Of a stretch of 8,560 nt of DNA, positions 6,403-8,560 are shown piece by piece. How positions within the stretch are numbered: the stretch's first letter is position 1; the number at the start of each line of letters is the position of its first letter. The DNA comes from a bacterium (GTDB taxonomy: Bacteria; Pseudomonadota; Alphaproteobacteria; Rhizobiales; Xanthobacteraceae): assembly GCA_029946075.1 (NCBI GenBank), contig JAQSDT010000036.1, positions 1-8,560 on the forward strand. The letters are read 5' to 3'. The notes under the pieces are model-generated. The model was not told the origin of the DNA. It was given only the letters and a program-made list of their open reading frames with translations, and did not search any database. Made by a program: the position numbers and the translations under genes.

Positions 6403-7157
6403 GGCCGCCGGCATTTCCGCGTAGAGTTTTATTTTTTGTCAGTCTGATAGCCGCCGGATCGCTCGCCGATCCGGTGCTGGCGCAGGATATCAGCATCAAT
6501 CTCGGTCAGGGTGGCGGCGGCGTCACCGAGCGCGCGATCCAGCTGATCGCGCTGCTGACGATCCTGTCGATCGCCCCGTCGATCCTGATCATGATGACGT
6601 CGTTCACGCGCATCGTGGTCGTGCTGTCGCTGCTGCGCACCGCGCTCGGCACCGCGACCGCCCCGCCCAACTCCGTCATCATCGCGCTCGCCATGTTCCT
6701 GACCGCCTTCGTGATGGGGCCGGTGCTGCAGAAATCCTACGACGACGGCATCAAACCGCTGGTTGCCAACCAGATCGGTGTCGAGGAAGCGATGCTGAAG
6801 GCCGCCGTGCCGCTACGCGGCTTCATGCAGAAGAACGTCCGTGAGAAGGATCTGAAGCTGTTCATGGACCTGTCGGGCGAGCCGCCGCCGGCGACGCCGG
6901 AAGACATGTCGCTGCGCATCCTCGTCCCCGCCTTCATGATCTCCGAACTGAAGCGCGCCTTCGAGATCGGCTTCCTGTTGTTCCTGCCGTTCCTGATCAT
7001 CGACCTCGTGGTCGCCTCGGTGCTGATGTCGATGGGCATGATGATGCTGCCGCCGGTCGTGGTGTCGTTGCCGTTCAAGCTGATCTTCTTCGTGCTGGTC
7101 GACGGCTGGTCGCTGGTGGCGGGCAGCCTGGTGCAGAGTTACACGGGCGGCGGGTGA
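6399..7157 (+). CDS. fliP: Flagellar export gate protein FliP
   Basis: The product is 252 residues from a GTG at 6399 that overlaps the fliO stop as GTGA, indicating translational coupling. An N-terminal signal peptide (RRVLFFVSLIAAGSLA, likely cut after ADPVLA at residue 28) is normal for FliP. The mature part carries the two family signatures. The first is SILIMMTSFTRIVVVLSLLR with the following ALGTATAPPNSVIIALAMF. The second is ILVPAFMISELKRAFEIGF, followed by the C-terminal hydrophobic pair with MSMGMMMLPP and LPFKLIFFVLVDGWSLV. Five FliP copies form most of the export pore with FliQ and FliR, encoded on the opposite strand here. The frame stays open far upstream through fliO, but that extension is arginine/alanine-rich with no FliP similarity, so the GTG is preferred. 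Confidence 0.96.
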   Translation: MRPPAFPRRVLFFVSLIAAGSLADPVLAQDISINLGQGGGGVTERAIQLIALLTILSIAPSILIMMTSFTRIVVVLSLLRTALGTATAPPNSVIIALAMFLTAFVMGPVLQKSYDDGIKPLVANQIGVEEAMLKAAVPLRGFMQKNVREKDLKLFMDLSGEPPPATPEDMSLRILVPAFMISELKRAFEIGFLLFLPFLIIDLVVASVLMSMGMMMLPPVVVSLPFKLIFFVLVDGWSLVAGSLVQSYTGGG

Positions 7158-7204
7158 CCGCCGCGGTTCCGACAAACTCCGGGATCAGACAAGGGCCGGT
7201 CGCG

Positions 7205-7230
7205 GGAACAAAAGCCCGATGTTCCGGGTT
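7205..7230 (+). promoter_or_regulatory. Candidate EcfG-type general stress promoter
   Basis: GGAAC at 7205-7209 and GGTT at 7227-7230 are separated by 17 bp, close to the GGAAC-N16/17-CGTT consensus recognised by EcfG, the PhyR-controlled general stress sigma factor of alphaproteobacteria. The implied transcription start is near 7237, about 25 bases before the ATG at 7262, a natural leader length. The -35 box is also half of an inverted repeat, GGAAC-N11-GTTCC (7205-7225). Assignment rests on the motif and its spacing. Confidence 0.5.
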
Positions 7231-7261
7231 ATCCCCGATGCCTCACAGCCGGGAGTATTCC

Positions 7262-7558
7262 ATGAAGATCGCAGGAATGATTGTGGCTGCCACGGTGGCC
7301 TCCGGCATCGCCGGCACGCCGGCGCTTGCCCAGCAGACGCAAACGGGGATGGTGACGCGGATCGACCGCATCAGCGGCACGGTTTCGATCAAGCCAATCC
7401 AGGAAGGCACGGTTGGCGCTGCCACCGACAATGCCGCCGAAGAGTTCAAGATGAAGGATGCCGCGCGGCTGAACGATCTGCACGCCGGCAACCGCGTCAG
7501 CTACTCGGTCAGCGACGCGCCGGGAGCCAGGACCATCGTCAAGATCGACAAGAAGTAG
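7262..7558 (+). CDS. Small secreted CusF-like (OB-fold) protein
   Basis: From an ATG at 7262, with GGGAG (7251-7255) six bases upstream, the gene encodes 98 residues. A clear signal peptide (MKIAGMIVAATVASGIAG, ending TPALA near residue 23) points to the periplasm. The mature part resembles the small CusF/DUF5666 OB-fold: TGMVTRIDRISGTVSIK, then EEFKMKDAARLNDLHAGNRV and a closing strand TIVKIDKK. In copper-binding CusF the ligands are a His, a Trp and a Met-x-Met pair; here only one Met lies in the matching stretch (FKM) and no Trp is present, so copper binding is doubtful. The frame opens farther upstream at 7154, but that extension ignores the ribosome site and signal peptide. A stress-type promoter precedes it and a strong hairpin follows. 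Function is unknown; the fold call is inference from residue pattern. Confidence 0.75.
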   Translation: MKIAGMIVAATVASGIAGTPALAQQTQTGMVTRIDRISGTVSIKPIQEGTVGAATDNAAEEFKMKDAARLNDLHAGNRVSYSVSDAPGARTIVKIDKK

Positions 7559-7591
7559 CGTTCAGGCAGCAGCGCGGCTTCCGTCGAACGC

Positions 7592-7625
7592 AAGCGAGGC
7601 CCGGAACACCATCCGGGCCTCGCTT
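7592..7625. terminator. Bidirectional hairpin terminator between convergent genes
   Basis: A perfect 14-bp inverted repeat (7592-7605 and 7612-7625, arm AAGCGAGGCCCGGA) encloses a six-base loop. It lies 33 bp after the stop of the CusF-like gene and 19 bp before the stop of the convergent small gene on the minus strand, so it can end transcription from both sides. The stem begins with AA and ends with TT, but there is no long T tract, which is common for GC-rich genomes. Confidence 0.75.
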
Positions 7626-7644
7626 CGATATGGATGCTTTCAAT

Positions 7645-7857
7645 TCAGCGCGTAGGCCGTTCCAGCGAGGCGCGAATTTCGGCGACCGCCGTCTCGTAGT
7701 GCTGGTCGAGCTTCTGAAAGTACTGCTGCAAGTCGCGCAGCTTTCCGGCGCGACGCGCCGGCCCTTCCCGATCGATGTTGAATCTGTCGACCGGCGACGA
7801 CGCCGTCTCCGCCTTCATGGCTCGCCTGGATTTATCCCGGCCGTTACTCGAACTCAT
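7645..7857 (-). CDS. Small hypothetical protein, 70 residues
   Basis: I do not recognise this protein. The first half is basic and polar (MSSSNGRDKSRRAMKAETAS), with no signal peptide or membrane segment. The second half, about residues 38-66, is a likely amphipathic or coiled-coil helix (KLRDLQQYFQKLDQHYETAV). GAGG at 7868-7865 lies seven bases before the ATG at 7857, which decides the start over a GTG two codons earlier. It is convergent with the CusF-like gene and shares its terminator hairpin. The helix composition and good ribosome site favour a real cytoplasmic protein, but no function can be assigned. Confidence 0.55.
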   Translation of the reverse strand: MSSSNGRDKSRRAMKAETASSPVDRFNIDREGPARRAGKLRDLQQYFQKLDQHYETAVAEIRASLERPTR

Positions 7858-7884
7858 CTGCACGCCTCACAAATTGCGAATCCG

Positions 7885-7904
7885 CACCGGTTCGATTCCC
7901 GGTG
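7885..7904. other. Small hairpin upstream of the 70-residue gene
   Basis: A perfect 6-bp inverted repeat (CACCGG at 7885-7890, CCGGTG at 7899-7904) encloses TTCGATTC. It lies 27 bp upstream of the minus-strand start at 7857. It superficially resembles a tRNA T arm, but the loop is eight bases and no tRNA body surrounds it. It could be an operator or an RNA leader hairpin. The wider stretch 7858-8118 shows no other clear gene or promoter. Confidence 0.25.
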
Positions 7905-8118
7905 AACGTCTCGTCTGGTAACGCGCTGGCGGCGTCAGCTTTCGCGGTGCAGTGTGGTGTTTGGATGCTCCGGAACTGTCGATTTGATGGCGAAAAATCG
8001 ACCCCGGCAGGAACGGGCAAACTACGTCGGTAGTCTTACGGGCGACAATTCCACTATTAAGATGCAATCGGCATTCACCTTCGCGGCAGCGTTTCCAGTT
8101 GCTTCAGCGATCGCCGAC

Positions 8119-8355
8119 ATGCCCGTACCGCATCCAGAAATCCTTCTGCCGCCACGCTGCGAACTCTGCGGCGGCGCCACCACAAGGATCGGGAAACTGC
8201 CCCGGATCGGGCTTCGTCCGCTCGTCTACGTCTACAAATGCGGGTCCTGCAACCGCGTCACTTCGGTCGAACCCGAACGGCAATCCCGCGATCGCACAGT
8301 CGCCCGGCCGCGCAGCGCCCGGCAGCCGAAGCAGGGCGGCTCCAGGAACGCCTAG
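8119..8355 (+). CDS. Small zinc-ribbon protein, hypothetical
   Basis: The frame contains two CxxC knuckles, CELCGG and CGSCNR, separated by about 25 residues (KLPRIGLRPLVYVYKCGSCN), the layout of a small zinc ribbon. The tail after the second knuckle is basic (RDRTVARPRSARQPKQ), which could bind nucleic acid. The start is uncertain. ATG 8119 gives 78 residues beginning MPVPHPEILLPP just before the zinc ribbon; ATG 8062 gives 97 residues with an alanine-rich start; the frame is open back to a GTG at 7954. None has a good ribosome binding site. Zinc binding is inferred from the cysteines, and the role is unknown; structural or regulatory protein are both possible. Its neighbours give no functional clue. 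Confidence 0.55.
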   Translation: MPVPHPEILLPPRCELCGGATTRIGKLPRIGLRPLVYVYKCGSCNRVTSVEPERQSRDRTVARPRSARQPKQGGSRNA

Positions 8356-8388
8356 ACCATCGGGAAAACTTCGGCTCTGGAGCCCGCA

Positions 8389-8404
8389 CCGGGTTTCATC
8401 CCGG
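8389..8404. other. Short hairpin upstream of the oxidoreductase gene
   Basis: CCGGG at 8389-8393 pairs with CCCGG at 8400-8404 across a six-base loop. It lies in the 105-bp gap between the zinc-ribbon gene and the start at 8461 and could be a weak terminator for the former or a leader structure for the latter. No T tract follows it. Confidence 0.2.
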
Positions 8405-8460
8405 CAGCGCCGGATGGTAAGCTTCTCCCCAAGCTCCGAATAAAAGAGAGAGGGAGAGGA

Positions 8461-8560
8461 ATGTCCGACGGCTTCATCGACGAATTGCGCACCACGCTGC
8501 CCGCAGGCTCGGTCCTGACCGGCGCCGACATCGACGCGCGCTATCACCACGACATCTCGG
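8461..8560 (+). CDS. Probable FAD-binding oxidoreductase, GlcD/D-lactate dehydrogenase type (N-terminus only)
   Basis: Only the first 33 codons are present; the gene runs off the right edge. A purine-rich ribosome site (GGGAGAGGA, 8452-8460) abuts the ATG at 8461. The visible sequence, with LRTTLPAGSVLTGADIDARY, then HHDIS, matches the usual opening of FAD-linked oxidases of the GlcD/D-lactate dehydrogenase (PCMH/VAO) group, where a short helix and a V-L-T/S-D/G segment precede the FAD domain. These enzymes oxidise 2-hydroxyacids such as glycolate or D-lactate. The FAD-binding loop is not in the window, so this is inference from the N-terminus alone. Confidence 0.6.
   Translation, partial: MSDGFIDELRTTLPAGSVLTGADIDARYHHDIS

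Noticed and set aside
7879..7912. tRNA-like T arm (GGTTCGATTCCC)
   Set aside because: Stem pairing requires an eight-base loop, and no anticodon arm, D arm or acceptor stem can be drawn around it. No CCA end follows.
7867..8067. 66-residue minus-strand frame upstream of the 70-residue gene
   Set aside because: No ribosome site, no recognisable motif and mixed composition. It looks like chance coding in an intergenic stretch.
8104..8550. 148-residue minus-strand frame
   Set aside because: It runs antisense through the zinc-ribbon gene and the oxidoreductase start, both better supported, and shows no recognisable domain.

Overview
The window is high-GC DNA that looks like a Bradyrhizobium-type alphaproteobacterium (Bradyrhizobium, Rhodopseudomonas, Afipia or a relative). 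Four things suggest this: a CckA-type hybrid kinase gene beside flagellar export genes, a CtrA-type site (TTAA-N7-TTAA), a candidate EcfG-type general-stress promoter (GGAAC-N17-GGTT), and a palindromic intergenic repeat of a kind common in that group. The genus is inferred from style, not from a database match.

Positions 1-5109 read on the minus strand as one flagellar block. In transcription order it holds flgB, flgC, fliE, a palindromic repeat, fliQ, fliR, flhB, then after 158 bp cckA, which runs off the left edge after its phospho-acceptor histidine. FlgB and FlgC are proximal rod proteins and FliE joins the rod to the MS ring. FliQ, FliR and FlhB belong to the flagellar type III export gate. 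CckA heads the CckA-ChpT-CtrA phosphorelay that controls flagellar and cell-cycle genes in this class.

Positions 5110-5511 are a 402-bp divergent control region with seven TTAA sites, two of them forming a perfect CtrA pair 66 bp upstream of flgB. To its right, on the plus strand, are fliO (5512-6402), with a very long proline-rich tail, and fliP (6399-7157), which starts on a GTG overlapping the fliO stop. FliP completes the export gate with FliQ and FliR, and FliO helps FliP assemble.

Positions 7158-8560 are not flagellar. They hold a small secreted CusF-like protein behind a stress-type promoter, a strong bidirectional hairpin terminator, a 70-residue unknown protein on the minus strand, a small two-CxxC zinc-ribbon protein, and the first 33 codons of a probable FAD-binding (GlcD/D-lactate dehydrogenase type) oxidoreductase cut by the right edge.

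I see no CRISPR array, insertion sequence, tRNA or rRNA, and no clear new biological system. The points most worth checking are regulatory: the CtrA and EcfG sites, the repeat inside the rod/export operon, and the leader of cckA.
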